Part shown: positions 26,801 to 35,754 of the stretch, piece after piece
Layout of the letters: the number at the start of each line of letters is the position of its first letter
Numbering within the stretch: position 1 is the first letter of the stretch
NCBI RefSeq assembly: GCF_003634315.1
Contig: NZ_RBXL01000001.1
Coordinates: 4,506,501 to 4,570,500, forward strand
DNA: 64,000 nt
Direction: 5' to 3'
Source: Thiocapsa rosea
GTDB lineage: Bacteria; Pseudomonadota; Gammaproteobacteria; Chromatiales; Chromatiaceae
Made by a program: the position numbers and the translations under genes
Notes under the pieces: model-generated
Database searches by the model: none
Told to the model about the DNA's origin: nothing
The model's input: only the letters and a program-made list of their open reading frames with translations

Positions 26801-29720
26801 ACACAAGGATCATCTGATCTTCGGCCAGATCGACTACTCCCCTTGGCAGGAAGTGGTGGAGGCGCTGCATGCCAAGGCGCAATGGGTCGCCTGCATCGAT
26901 CCTTTCGTGGACAAACGCCTGCTGCGCACGGGGGAGGGGGACGAGCGCCGCAAGATCGTCGGCTTTACCTCCGGGCTGGGCGACTACGGCGAGCTGAATC
27001 TATCGATCTCGACGCAGCAGGACACCCTGGCGCAGCTTGCCGGTCTGGTCCGCGGTCAGTTGGCGGGCCTGATGCCCTATCAGGACGACGTCGCGCTGGA
27101 CGGCATGGCAGCCAAGGTGGTGAACGAGGCCGAGGAGGTGATCGGTCTCTCCGCGCTGCGTGCGGTAGTCGGCGACAGCGAGCGTGTGCGCGAGGTGGTT
27201 GGCTTCGCCGCGATCCGGCGCGCCTTGGCGGTACCGACGGCGGCCATGTCGCAACTGTTGCCGGTCGATTCGCTGCTGCACTGGTTTGCGGGGAGCGATG
27301 TCACCCACCGTCCGGATCTGTTGCAGTTGTCCCTGATCCCGCGCGAGAACGATCTGCCGCTGCTGCATGCGGTGGTGATCGAGTGCAAGTTCGCGCAACA
27401 GAACCCCGCGCATCTGATCAAGGCGAGCGACCAAGTCCAGGAGGGCCTGTCGCACCTGATGCCGCTGCTGGCACCGAACCGTGACGATCTGCGACGGGTA
27501 AGCTTCGATCGGCGCTACTGGTGGGCGCAACTTCAACGTGCCGTGACCTCGCGGGCGGTCGTGCAACTCTCGGAGATCGAGTGGCGTAAGCTCGATCGTG
27601 CCCTGGAGAACCTGGCCGAGGGCTATTACGAGATGTCCTGGCAGGGCGCCATCTTCACCTTCTGGACCAACGAACCCGGCCCGGAGCCCGTGCTGACCCC
27701 GATGGCGTTGCCGCCGGGCGTGGTCGCGGCGCCGTTCACTGTACCGAACGATTTCGCGGTCTGGCATGTGGCCCTTGGCCATGAGGGGCTGACCGCACTG
27801 TTCGCGGAGGATGCACCGCAGGGCTCGGTGGCCCTAGGGGAGCAGCGTATTGCGATTCGCTCGACGGTTAGGCGCGCCGATGAAGAAGCGGAGCTGGCCG
27901 AGGCGCGGACCGACGTTGCCCGGGGGGATGCTGAGGATCGGCCGTCTGTGGAGAGCGAAGGGACCTCGGCATTACTGCCTGCGGCGGAAGGCGCGGACAC
28001 GTCCGCGACCGATACGCCGATTCGGGCGGTGCGGCGGACGGCGATTACGCCGGCCTCGCGCGACGCGGACTCGCGAGCTGTGCTGTCGGGCGAGAGCCCG
28101 GTTCGTGCGTCCGGGACTTCGCCGGAGCGCGAAACCCCGACAACCACGGCCGAGCGTTCGGACGACGGTGAGACGGTTCCGGATACCTCGAGTGGTGTCG
28201 TACGGCGGATCATGCGTTGGCCGCTGTTCGGGCGGAAGACCAGTGAAGGGGAGACGGAACCCGCGCCGACGAGTGATCCCAGGATCGCGAAGGAGTCGGG
28301 GAGGGGACATGTGGTCCGGCGTATGGAGCCGTTGAAACCCGCGGTGAAGGTGCCGCCGGTCGACACGGTGCGATACGGTCGCGATGCGACGGTGCCCGTC
28401 CATGGCGCGTCGAACGACGGGGGCTGGGATCCCGAGCGGATGGTGGCTACCCCGCCAGGTGAAGGATCACCCGCGCGGGCCGGACCGGCCGTGATGTCGA
28501 ATCAGGCCGCACCGGGGGCGCCTGTCAAGGTTGATCCAATCGTTAAGTGCCCACCGCCTGCGGCCGACCCGGTTCCGGAAAAAATCTTGATCGGCACCAA
28601 GAGCAACGGTGAACCGGTCTATTGGCATTACGGCGATAAGCGCCTTCAGAACCGCCACCTCTTGGCCTTCGGCGCCTCTGGATCGGGCAAGACCTATGGT
28701 ATTCAATGCCTGCTCGCCGAGATGGCCGCCCAGGGATTGCGCTCACTCATCGTCGATTACACCGACGGATTCCTGCCGAATCAGGTCGAAGAGCGCTTTA
28801 CGGCGATCGCCAAGCCGCGGAACCATTACGTCTTCACCGAGAAGCTGCCGCTGAACCCCTTTCGACGTCAACGCCAGGTCATCGACCCTGCTTTACCGGC
28901 CGTCGACGAGAAACCCTATGACGTCGCCACGCGGGTTTCGAGCATCTTCACCTCGGTCTTCGAGACCATGGGCGATCAACAACAGTCCGCGCTGGTGCGC
29001 GTCATCGACGCCGGCATCACCGCTTCCAGCACCTTCTCGTTGCCAAAGCTCCTGGACGGACTGCGCAGCGATGGTCAATACGGCGAGAGTCTTGCCAATA
29101 AGCTGGAGCCCTTGATCAAATCCGAGCCTTTCCGCGAGGGTGCAGACTCGGCCTGGGCCGAGATGCTCGCCTCACCAGACGCCTGGGTCCATGTGCTTCA
29201 GCTCAAGGGGCTGGCGCGCGATATCCAACGTCTCGTCACCGAGTTCACACTCTGGGACCTCTACGACTACGCGACCAGCACCGGGAGTCAGTATCGACCC
29301 ATTCCGGTCGTGCTCGACGAGATCCAGAACCTGGATCACCGCAGCGACTCACCCATCGACAAAATGCTGCGCGAGGGCCGCAAATTCGGCCTCTCCCTGA
29401 TTCTGGCCACACAGACCACGAGCCAATTCAACCAAGAGCAACGCGACCGCCTTTTCCAGGCCGGCCATAAGCTGTTCTTCAAACCCGCCGACACCGAGAT
29501 CGACCGTTTCGCCACACTGCTCAACCAAGCAACCGGCGAGAGCAAGGCCGAATGGAGCCAACGTCTCGCCAAGCTGAACAAGGGTCAATGCTGGTCGCTG
29601 GGTGGTGTCCTGACGTCCGGCGGCACGCTTCAGACGAAACCAATTCTGGTCAATGTCACTACGCTGGAGGAACGGGGATTGGGCGGGGCGCTTGAGTTGC
29701 CGCCTTACTCCCTTGCGTGA
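23883..29720 (+). CDS. sspH: SspH/DptH, HerA-FtsK-like restriction ATPase
   Basis: A 1945-residue protein. The N-terminal about 1300 residues are largely helical without a clear motif. Residues about 1320-1560 are a low-complexity linker rich in Ser, Thr, Pro, Glu and repeated RR pairs. The C-terminal about 380 residues are a HerA/FtsK ATPase: LAFGASGSGKTYG (Walker A about 1597-1604), SLIVDYTDGFLPNQVE, PIPVVLDEIQNLDHR (Walker B about 1809) and ILATQTTSQFNQ (sensor/Arg region). This layout and the position after dptG identify DptH, the ATPase of the DptFGH arm that damages DNA lacking phosphorothioate. From about 24.7 kb it is much more GC-rich than sspD-F-G. Confidence 0.87.
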   Translation: MNLFVDSLAEYLAGEWDRVLSESDGPREARFIIQSLSPVNTFDLFATLEEHRVAWSKHSRIECHFKVAAGLWNDWRQEYSQADLDQELAAHGAPGAGDELGWIDLDDHLTWYRNRTRSPEMEGLVVVLLGLNHASDQGGLANFHVVDEGRLWQRMETGFAPWIERINSDFGLSASQTEIERFDSVLQDLFLTRPRQLERLSGFLQNEVIADGQDLYALSDVVNRFYAKLPFWEIPPFFDVQPSRKSTGLLKDAATFISHQRFKTTFEQKKAWKKIQEALDEDRLDLPATLDNLPLYDSPKAFSETLYAFIHEADTKARERLLQTDLGPVLRLLKAKTNEGKGGTPKKPFNLNGQSLDAFLQAIWLTLLEFQKRRGSSALAETLKSVRIELVAFRHDLQADEDAGLGKEFLAKELLQGCLGGIVEVLDRIEWRLPIDGDQVGAARDDWERVIPICMDMNLDELAYGVSRGRPHLHFKVILETEEGEGDMTRPFHWSIGPNQPERVRRLCAKTVLERWDEAGNPHRILPAFRIPSVVMTALYYAADEDEANRLVSQALNELSLVDLLDGVSQDLFDPLLWRAVLTLSGAYRNLLKRYLEQGYYHAITHDFLPVLQAYLALAEQVLDPTLCGSSELLRRLYKAFLLVDEEMAENDGFLRSAIVFGISPSVLELTFARQRFLCDGFPEAAAELALGHDGKSAFNQLLKLAEIHRPLAGLVVDQTGRLSAEIKSFGLLHHLGPERDGEKSLAVQTLLREEESDDDDNVSEITRPTEESEVVVRVLEDYRQLYPFAEDGMRILALHVEELGTVLSGVDRFLRAYLKSTPRDWPAFHCEVMVYSTSSSPMAMESRLSAWRHQLAEAHRESGRPLVLSVGHRFAPDRGRMVDLLAQERRLYDIAFLFHFLEGDLTGKAEPALPFQFDFNASNIGQFPICEYPRPIQAGDPWRRQSLLSNRRLQIQTRHADLSARLRNDLNPHKDHLIFGQIDYSPWQEVVEALHAKAQWVACIDPFVDKRLLRTGEGDERRKIVGFTSGLGDYGELNLSISTQQDTLAQLAGLVRGQLAGLMPYQDDVALDGMAAKVVNEAEEVIGLSALRAVVGDSERVREVVGFAAIRRALAVPTAAMSQLLPVDSLLHWFAGSDVTHRPDLLQLSLIPRENDLPLLHAVVIECKFAQQNPAHLIKASDQVQEGLSHLMPLLAPNRDDLRRVSFDRRYWWAQLQRAVTSRAVVQLSEIEWRKLDRALENLAEGYYEMSWQGAIFTFWTNEPGPEPVLTPMALPPGVVAAPFTVPNDFAVWHVALGHEGLTALFAEDAPQGSVALGEQRIAIRSTVRRADEEAELAEARTDVARGDAEDRPSVESEGTSALLPAAEGADTSATDTPIRAVRRTAITPASRDADSRAVLSGESPVRASGTSPERETPTTTAERSDDGETVPDTSSGVVRRIMRWPLFGRKTSEGETEPAPTSDPRIAKESGRGHVVRRMEPLKPAVKVPPVDTVRYGRDATVPVHGASNDGGWDPERMVATPPGEGSPARAGPAVMSNQAAPGAPVKVDPIVKCPPPAADPVPEKILIGTKSNGEPVYWHYGDKRLQNRHLLAFGASGSGKTYGIQCLLAEMAAQGLRSLIVDYTDGFLPNQVEERFTAIAKPRNHYVFTEKLPLNPFRRQRQVIDPALPAVDEKPYDVATRVSSIFTSVFETMGDQQQSALVRVIDAGITASSTFSLPKLLDGLRSDGQYGESLANKLEPLIKSEPFREGADSAWAEMLASPDAWVHVLQLKGLARDIQRLVTEFTLWDLYDYATSTGSQYRPIPVVLDEIQNLDHRSDSPIDKMLREGRKFGLSLILATQTTSQFNQEQRDRLFQAGHKLFFKPADTEIDRFATLLNQATGESKAEWSQRLAKLNKGQCWSLGGVLTSGGTLQTKPILVNVTTLEERGLGGALELPPYSLA

Positions 29721-29870
29721 TCGAATATCAACGAAACTGGGCTGCGGTGAGTCGAGCGATCCTCAGTGGGAATTCCTCGTAATCAATATTGAAAAGCAAG
29801 ACTCGTGAAATGGAAAGGCGATGCCCTCAATATCGATGTTCTACGGATTGATCATCTAGAGGTGATGCGA

Positions 29871-30119
29871 ATGAATTCTAGAGTATCAAGCGTCGTCCCA
29901 CTTTCAGGCTACAAACTGCATTTGGAGTTCAGCAGCGGGGAAACGGGAGTGTACGATTGTTCCGATCTTCTTGAGATCGGTGTATTCAAGGAACTGCAAG
30001 ACGAGAATTATTTCCGAACCGTAAAGGTCCTGGATGGCACAGTGGCTTGGCCTCACGACCAAGACATCTGTCCCGATACACTGTATTTGGACTCAAGAAA
30101 AACCGCCGAACCCGGATGA
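29871..30119 (+). CDS. DUF2442 domain protein
   Basis: An 82-residue protein matching DUF2442: RVSSVVPLSGYKLHLEFSSG, then FKELQDENYFRTVKVLDGT and WPHDQDICPDTLYLDS. ATG 29871 has GAGG eight bases upstream; ATG 29865 and a longer start at 29805 are in frame. DUF2442 genes often lie beside DUF4160 genes in toxin-antitoxin-like pairs, but no DUF4160 gene is here. Role in the island unknown. Confidence 0.75.
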   Translation: MNSRVSSVVPLSGYKLHLEFSSGETGVYDCSDLLEIGVFKELQDENYFRTVKVLDGTVAWPHDQDICPDTLYLDSRKTAEPG

Positions 30120-30156
30120 AAACACCGCTCTGGACGCCGATGAATATAAGCTGCAG

Positions 30157-31029
30157 ATGATGCTGAAAGCGCTGCCTTTTAACTTCCCGTGTACATTCCT
30201 GCCTGATCGACGTCTGTTGGGGCAGCTCCTTGCGTTTGCCGGACGTGGCGGCGGAGGCGACATCGGGACGATCAGCGCCGAGACCGGGATTCCGACCGGG
30301 AAGATGACCGGGAAAGTCGAACCGATGATCCATTACGCAAGCGGGATGGGGTTGGTAACCGCCGCGAAATCAAAGGGGGTCTGGCAGATTGCGCGTACGT
30401 CGCTGGGGGCGATGGTTTCGCGGGAGGACGCCTTTCTGAGCGAGCCGCTGACCATGTGGCTCATGCATCTGCTGCTGTCCCGCCGTCTGGGGATCGTCGC
30501 TCCGGCGACGGGCGTCGCTGATCCCTGGTTCGTGCTGTTTGCGGAGGGACGGTTTCGTTTGGGCGAGCGCTTCGATCTAAACGCCTATCTAAATCTCCTC
30601 ACCGAGCGACATGGCGCGAAGCAATATCTGAAGCCGCTGGCGGGTCTAGTCGCGCGCATGTACAGCGAACAGACGTGCTTCGCAGACGCTGCAATCTTAA
30701 GTACCTCTGAGAATGCCGCAGGCGAGCTGCTCTTCAGGCGCGAATCGGCGCCGCTTGAGACCGCCTTTTTTCCGGCCTATGCGGTCTTTCTGTGGCTGAT
30801 CTGGGACGAAGCCTTCGGGGACGTCGAGCAGGTGAGCTTCGATGAGCTCGCGCACGAAACACGCATCCTTTCCCTGTTGGGTTGGGACGGTGCTCAGGCG
30901 GCTACATGGCTCGACTGGCTGGCCGACCAACACCTCGCGCAGCTCGACCGCTACACTGGGAGCGTGGTGTTGCTCAGACTGGTGAAGACGGGGCAGGTGA
31001 TCGATCGCCTCTATAGTGAATTGGTCTAG
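30157..31029 (+). CDS. Second, divergent DUF4007/SspB-like protein
   Basis: About 290 residues from ATG 30157; upstream in-frame codons overlap the DUF2442 gene and lack a ribosome site. It follows the same plan as SspB: FPCTFLPDRRLLGQLLAFAG, a winged-helix-like SAETGIPTGKMTGKVEPM, then WQIARTSLGAMVSREDAFL, EPLTMWLMHLLLSRRLG and DPWFVLFAEG, parallel to the LG..L...DPYLED..TLWILHW...FFWFFN block of the first copy. I infer a distant DUF4007 paralogue. It directly precedes the SspC-like ATPase, with a 49-base gap, which repeats the SspB-SspC pairing. Confidence 0.6.
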   Translation: MMLKALPFNFPCTFLPDRRLLGQLLAFAGRGGGGDIGTISAETGIPTGKMTGKVEPMIHYASGMGLVTAAKSKGVWQIARTSLGAMVSREDAFLSEPLTMWLMHLLLSRRLGIVAPATGVADPWFVLFAEGRFRLGERFDLNAYLNLLTERHGAKQYLKPLAGLVARMYSEQTCFADAAILSTSENAAGELLFRRESAPLETAFFPAYAVFLWLIWDEAFGDVEQVSFDELAHETRILSLLGWDGAQAATWLDWLADQHLAQLDRYTGSVVLLRLVKTGQVIDRLYSELV

Positions 31030-31078
31030 CTGAGTGGTAGTCTATCGCTCTGATACGGATTTCTTAAGGGAGAAGACG

Positions 31079-34000
31079 GTGAAGATCGGAAGTCTGGTTC
31101 GGTTCAATGATGAGCGATTCTTCGAAGGCGCGGTGCAGTTGCGATGGGTGCAGGATCGCTGGCCGCAAGCACAGCAAGCAGCGAGTGCCTTTGTCTTCCA
31201 CGGCCCTCGCTATCACGGTGTGGCCGAGGCCGAGCTAGACGGCATCGAGCGCGGCTATCGGCTGAAAGACACGGCGAGCGTCGTTGCCGATCTGCTGGAT
31301 TCGATTGTCGGCGGGCTGCGCGGCGAAGAACACAACCCCTATGCGCTGGCCGTTGCGGGCTACGGCACCGGTAAGTCCCACCTCTCGACGGCGATCGCCT
31401 GTTTGCTCGGTGAGCCGGATGGGGCAACCGCAGGGCGCATCGTCGCGAACCTGACCCAAGCCGACGCCGAGATCGGGCGGAGGGTGACCGAGCGGGTCGC
31501 TCAGTTGCGCAAGCCGGTTCTGGTGCTCTGTCTGGACGGCATGGCCGGCTTCCACCTAGGCAACGCCCTGATCCAGGCGGTCTTCGCCCAGCTCGATCGC
31601 TATGGTGTAGATCCAGGCGCGATTCGCGATCTGTCGCCGCGTTTTCAAACCGCCGAGCAATTCGTCGAGCGCAATTTCGACATCCGTGCCGAGGCCTTCG
31701 CGCGTCATTGTCCCGGCCTGAGTCGGGAGGAGATCCGAACGCGGCTGCGCAACAACGACGAGGCCATCTACACGCAGGTCGACGCCCTCTATACGGACGC
31801 GAACGGCGCGGCCATCCCGGTGATCGGGCAGGAATCAGCCCAAGAGTTGATCAATACGCTCTGCGAGGTCTATTGCGGACCTGACGGGGCCTTTTCGAGC
31901 GTGCTGATCCTCTTCGACGAATTCGGACGCTATCTGGAGTACGCGGCCGAGAAGCCGCAGCTCGCGGGCGACACGGCACTACAGCAGATCTTCCAGGGCG
32001 TGCAGGACAACAGTAATCGGGTCCGTTTTGTCGGCCTGATCCAATACGAGTTGAAGGCCTATCTAAAGCGTTTCGGCAGTGCGGATCTGCGGCAGCTGCA
32101 ACGCTACATCACGCGCTTCGATGCAGCCGAGAAGCTATATCTCTCGACGAATCTCGAAACCATCTTCGCGCACATGATCGGTAAGGACGAGGCTGGTCTT
32201 ACCGATGTCTGGCGTCGGGCGGGGGCGGATACGGCACAGCACACGAGCTGGCAGCGGATGTCTCGTGCCTTGCCCGGATTCGGCCGGTATCCGGTGTGGA
32301 GCGATCCGGAGCGCTTCGAGCAGGTCATCGCGAAAGGCTGCTGGCCGCTGCATCCGCTGGCGACCTGGTTTCTCACGCGTCAGCGCGACATCGTGCAACA
32401 GCGCTCGGCGCTGACCTTCATCAAGGATGTAATCGACCGCATCGGCGACGAGGACGCGCTCGTCGGGCAACGTCTGCGTCAGGTCAGCGCCGGTGAGTTG
32501 GTGCTGCGCAGCATGCTCCCGGAGATGATCGCCGCCGAGCGCGAGACCGGCTCGACGGTCGCCGAGACCCTGCAAGTCCTGCTGGAGAAGTTCCAAGGCC
32601 ACTTAGGCGCAGCCGAGGAGTTGACGCTGGCCGGTGTGGCGATCCTAGAGAAGACCCGTGTCGGGAAGCAGACGCGAGAGCAGGCGGATGCGCTCTTGTC
32701 CGAGGCCACGGCCTTAGATGCCGATACCCTGCACATGGCTGTATGCCGGCTGGGTGACGAGATGGGTGCATTGGAGTGGAACGGCGATCTGGGTCAATAC
32801 GAGCTGATCGCCGATGCCTCGACGCGGGGCCAGTTTCAGCAATGGGTGCGTCAACGCACGGCCGCCATCGGCACGGAGGCGGTGCGCGATCTGTTTGTCG
32901 GGCGTGCCGCGAAGGACGCCGAGATCGGCAATATCGCGACTGATTTCGGGCTGAATCAGAACATCGCTACCTCGGAATGGTTCTTCGAGGCCCAGCTCGC
33001 CAACCTGCAAACCCTGCCGAATGTCGTCAAGGCTGCCTTCCAAGACTGGCAGGCAGCTGCCTCGCCAAAGGATGCCCGCGGACGGGTGATCTATCTCTAC
33101 ATCCACGCAGATGATGACCCGGCCGCCGTGGACGAGACGATTTCGAACATCTTCCAAGCCGAGCTGATTCGAATCAAACAGTCCGCGGCACCGATCTGGG
33201 TTGTGGGGATCGCGGATCCGAAGCAGGTCATCGCGCATGCGCTCAAGCGTCTCTATCTGTTCGACGAGCAGGTCTCGGGCGAGGAGCGCGAGCGCTTTCG
33301 CCGCTTCTTGCCGGAGGAAATGCTGCGGGGTCGCGCCGCCCTGAAGGCGTCTGTGCAGGAGGCGATCAAGGAGCGAAGCTACTGGGTCGCCGGATTCGAA
33401 ACCGTCCCGGACGGGCGATTGAAGGCGGTCGGCGAGCGCATCTTCGCGCAGATCTATCCGCGGACGATTCCATTTCCGTTCGATGGGTTTGCGACCTCCG
33501 CCGGCGGTGGCCCGGCGGATGCCGCTCAGCTCACGCGCAGCCTGATCGCAGGTCAGGTCGACGGGACTTGGGTCCAGGCACAGCAGAAGCGGATGCAGAA
33601 TCGCGCCGGGGAGGTGCTGGCCCGAAGTTGGCGAGCACTTGCGCCGACGGGGAAGTTGACAGAGCCGGTCAATCCGGCGGTGAAGGCCGTTTTCGATGAG
33701 CTGCAGTCGGCGCATCGGGACGATCACAAACGCACCCTCGGGGCCTCCTATCAGGCTTTGATCTCGCCACCTTATGGTCTGAATACCGCGTCAGCGGGTC
33801 TCATGCTGGGCTTACTGATCGGCGGCGCTCACCCGCCGCGCCGCCTCGAGCAAAGTGGACAGATGATCGCGTCGGCCGACTGGCTCAGCGATGCCTTCCC
33901 GACTCAGCGTGGTAAGCACGCCTTCGATCCTGCGGTTCTTCGCAAGACCTCTCTGCGCTTTCTCTCCGAGGACGGCGAAGGACGCTGGCGCGCCTTACTG

Positions 34001-35566
34001 ACCCGCTGGGACACCGAGCCGAGCTACCGGACCCTGGTCGCGCTTGCGCATGAGGCTGAGCAGATGCAGCGTGTCGATCCGATGCCGGAGGTGTTGGAAG
34101 GCACCTACCGGTATCTGCGCGACAAGTCAACGGAAGCACAGGCGAAGCTGCGTCACTTCGGCATCGAGCTCAATGAGTGGGAGAAGAACATCGAGCGCGC
34201 CGAGCGTCAGAACAATGTCGGCGAGTTGCTGCGCCATGCGCTGTTGCTGCTGCGGCGAAGGGAAGAGGTCGAGGGGGCTGCCTGTTGGCCCGAGTCCTTC
34301 GGGGTCGACTGCGAGAAGCAGTTGGCGATCGTGCGCGAGCTGGTGTCCGAGAGGCTCGCCGATTGGATTCCGCGCCAAGGCTGTCACAACGCCGCCGAAG
34401 TCGCGACCTTCCGTCACCGGATCGAGAAAGCGATCGATAGCCTCAAACGGCTCGGTTTCCCCTCCGAGGCGGGTGCGCTTGAGGAGCAGGCGCAACGCGC
34501 GATCATGCAGGTCGAGAAGCGTCAGCACTTCAAGCTGACGCTGGACGAGAGCGACGATTATCCGCGGCAGCCCGCGCCGACCGACTCGACACCCGTGCGC
34601 GAGTTGCACGACGGGATCGCGAAGGGCGACGCATTGATCGATGCGCTAGACGGCGCGCGCTCGGCCTTGACCGAGGAGGAGATTCGCGCTCGCATGAAGG
34701 CGATCCAGGATCGTCAGCAGCGCCTGCGCGAGGCGCTTGATCGCCAGCGGACTCTACTCGGTGCGCTCTTTGCGGCCGTACCGAAGACCGAGAGCGCGCT
34801 GCAGGAGGCGCTTGCGCGGGTGAGCCGACTGCGCGAGATCTTCGTCGGCACGCGTGATGAATCCGAAGTGAGCGAGTTGGCGTTTCAGCTCCAACGGATC
34901 GCCGCCGATCTCGGGACATGGGAAACCGGCGACATGTCCCCCGAGCGGCTGGCCGAGATCTTCGGTCAGCAGATCGAGCATCAGTCGGCCGCACTGTCGG
35001 AGGAGCTTGCAGCACGCGAGATCGATCCCGCCTGGGATTTGGCCTCGGTGTATCAGGCGCTCGGCGTTGAACGCATTGATGCCGCGCGGCGACGCTCCGC
35101 CGACTGGCTGAGTCCGCGTCGAGCGCTGTCGGACAAGATCCCGACACTCGCCCGCGATGGCTGCGCCCGAATCGAGTCGGAGCTCAACGTAGCGCCGTCC
35201 TATCTGTCGATCGAAGACCGTGAAGTGGTCGAGCAACTCCTTGAGATGCTGGCGCTGCGAATCGCGATCCTCGACGGGCAGGCGCGGCAGACGCGCATCG
35301 AGACCTGGTGCCGAGGACTTCCCGAGATCCAGGAGATCGGGACACTCGACAAGCATCGGACGGAAGCCTTTTTGAAGGATCTGCAAAACCCGCCCGAGAT
35401 GCTGTCGCCGGACGAGCATGCCGTACTTGCACCGCTCGCCGAGGCGTTGAACGCGCATTACGATCAGATGAGCATGGACGAGATCATGGCGCGGATTGAG
35501 CGGTTGGGGATGGAGCGCCGGCAGGAATTGCTCGCGTGGCTTGCTGGGCAATTGGCGCCGTGTTGA
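31079..35566 (+). CDS. Second SspC-like large P-loop ATPase
   Basis: About 1495 residues from the GTG at 31079, with AAGGGAG six bases upstream; GTG 31034 is an in-frame alternative without such a site. Walker A is AGYGTGKSH at about 93 and Walker B VLILFDEFGRYLEYA at about 275, very like VLIEIDELGKFLEY of the first ATPase. Long helical parts with coiled-coil character follow (for example IRARMKAIQDRQQRLREALD). It resembles BrxC/PglY ATPases. It ends the island; no second SspD or PglZ follows. Possibly it shares SspD with the first set or serves an accessory function. Confidence 0.65.
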   Translation: MKIGSLVRFNDERFFEGAVQLRWVQDRWPQAQQAASAFVFHGPRYHGVAEAELDGIERGYRLKDTASVVADLLDSIVGGLRGEEHNPYALAVAGYGTGKSHLSTAIACLLGEPDGATAGRIVANLTQADAEIGRRVTERVAQLRKPVLVLCLDGMAGFHLGNALIQAVFAQLDRYGVDPGAIRDLSPRFQTAEQFVERNFDIRAEAFARHCPGLSREEIRTRLRNNDEAIYTQVDALYTDANGAAIPVIGQESAQELINTLCEVYCGPDGAFSSVLILFDEFGRYLEYAAEKPQLAGDTALQQIFQGVQDNSNRVRFVGLIQYELKAYLKRFGSADLRQLQRYITRFDAAEKLYLSTNLETIFAHMIGKDEAGLTDVWRRAGADTAQHTSWQRMSRALPGFGRYPVWSDPERFEQVIAKGCWPLHPLATWFLTRQRDIVQQRSALTFIKDVIDRIGDEDALVGQRLRQVSAGELVLRSMLPEMIAAERETGSTVAETLQVLLEKFQGHLGAAEELTLAGVAILEKTRVGKQTREQADALLSEATALDADTLHMAVCRLGDEMGALEWNGDLGQYELIADASTRGQFQQWVRQRTAAIGTEAVRDLFVGRAAKDAEIGNIATDFGLNQNIATSEWFFEAQLANLQTLPNVVKAAFQDWQAAASPKDARGRVIYLYIHADDDPAAVDETISNIFQAELIRIKQSAAPIWVVGIADPKQVIAHALKRLYLFDEQVSGEERERFRRFLPEEMLRGRAALKASVQEAIKERSYWVAGFETVPDGRLKAVGERIFAQIYPRTIPFPFDGFATSAGGGPADAAQLTRSLIAGQVDGTWVQAQQKRMQNRAGEVLARSWRALAPTGKLTEPVNPAVKAVFDELQSAHRDDHKRTLGASYQALISPPYGLNTASAGLMLGLLIGGAHPPRRLEQSGQMIASADWLSDAFPTQRGKHAFDPAVLRKTSLRFLSEDGEGRWRALLTRWDTEPSYRTLVALAHEAEQMQRVDPMPEVLEGTYRYLRDKSTEAQAKLRHFGIELNEWEKNIERAERQNNVGELLRHALLLLRRREEVEGAACWPESFGVDCEKQLAIVRELVSERLADWIPRQGCHNAAEVATFRHRIEKAIDSLKRLGFPSEAGALEEQAQRAIMQVEKRQHFKLTLDESDDYPRQPAPTDSTPVRELHDGIAKGDALIDALDGARSALTEEEIRARMKAIQDRQQRLREALDRQRTLLGALFAAVPKTESALQEALARVSRLREIFVGTRDESEVSELAFQLQRIAADLGTWETGDMSPERLAEIFGQQIEHQSAALSEELAAREIDPAWDLASVYQALGVERIDAARRRSADWLSPRRALSDKIPTLARDGCARIESELNVAPSYLSIEDREVVEQLLEMLALRIAILDGQARQTRIETWCRGLPEIQEIGTLDKHRTEAFLKDLQNPPEMLSPDEHAVLAPLAEALNAHYDQMSMDEIMARIERLGMERRQELLAWLAGQLAPC

Positions 35567-35586
35567 TGTCTACCCATGCCATGGGA

Positions 35587-35676
35587 GGCCGGATGCTCGG
35601 GGTTTGGAAGGACAAACCCCGGTCGGCGTAATAGATGGCCTTCGATCGGCTTCTGCTGGCCGGCGCCCGAGACGGA
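35587..35676 (+). pseudogene. 3' relic of a Uma2-family gene
   Basis: CCGGATGCTCGGGGTTTGGA and what follows code PDARGLEGQTPVGVIDGL, nearly identical to the C-terminus of the intact Uma2 protein at 40651-41250 (PDVQGLEGQTPVGVIDGL). Homology resumes after a five-base length change as WPAPE in another frame. Only the last 30 or so codons remain. Confidence 0.8.
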
Positions 35677-35682
35677 AGGAGC

Positions 35683-35745
35683 GACCCGGCATCAAACGGA
35701 TGATGATGCCGGGTCTTGGCCAAGATCCCCCATTCGCGGGGGATC
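35683..35745. terminator. Two adjacent hairpins between convergent genes
   Basis: GACCCGGCATCA pairs perfectly with TGATGCCGGGTC (35683-35715), and GATCCCCC pairs with GGGGGATC (35724-35745). They lie between the end of the ATPase gene (plus) and the end of soxX2 (minus), as expected for bidirectional termination. Confidence 0.6.
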
Positions 35746-35754
35746 AGCCTGGCG

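Noticed and set aside
11835-29720. Canonical dndABCDE-dptFGH locus
   Set aside because: No DndB, DndD (SMC-like ATPase) or DndE is seen, and the PAPS-reductase-like protein is about half the length of DndC.
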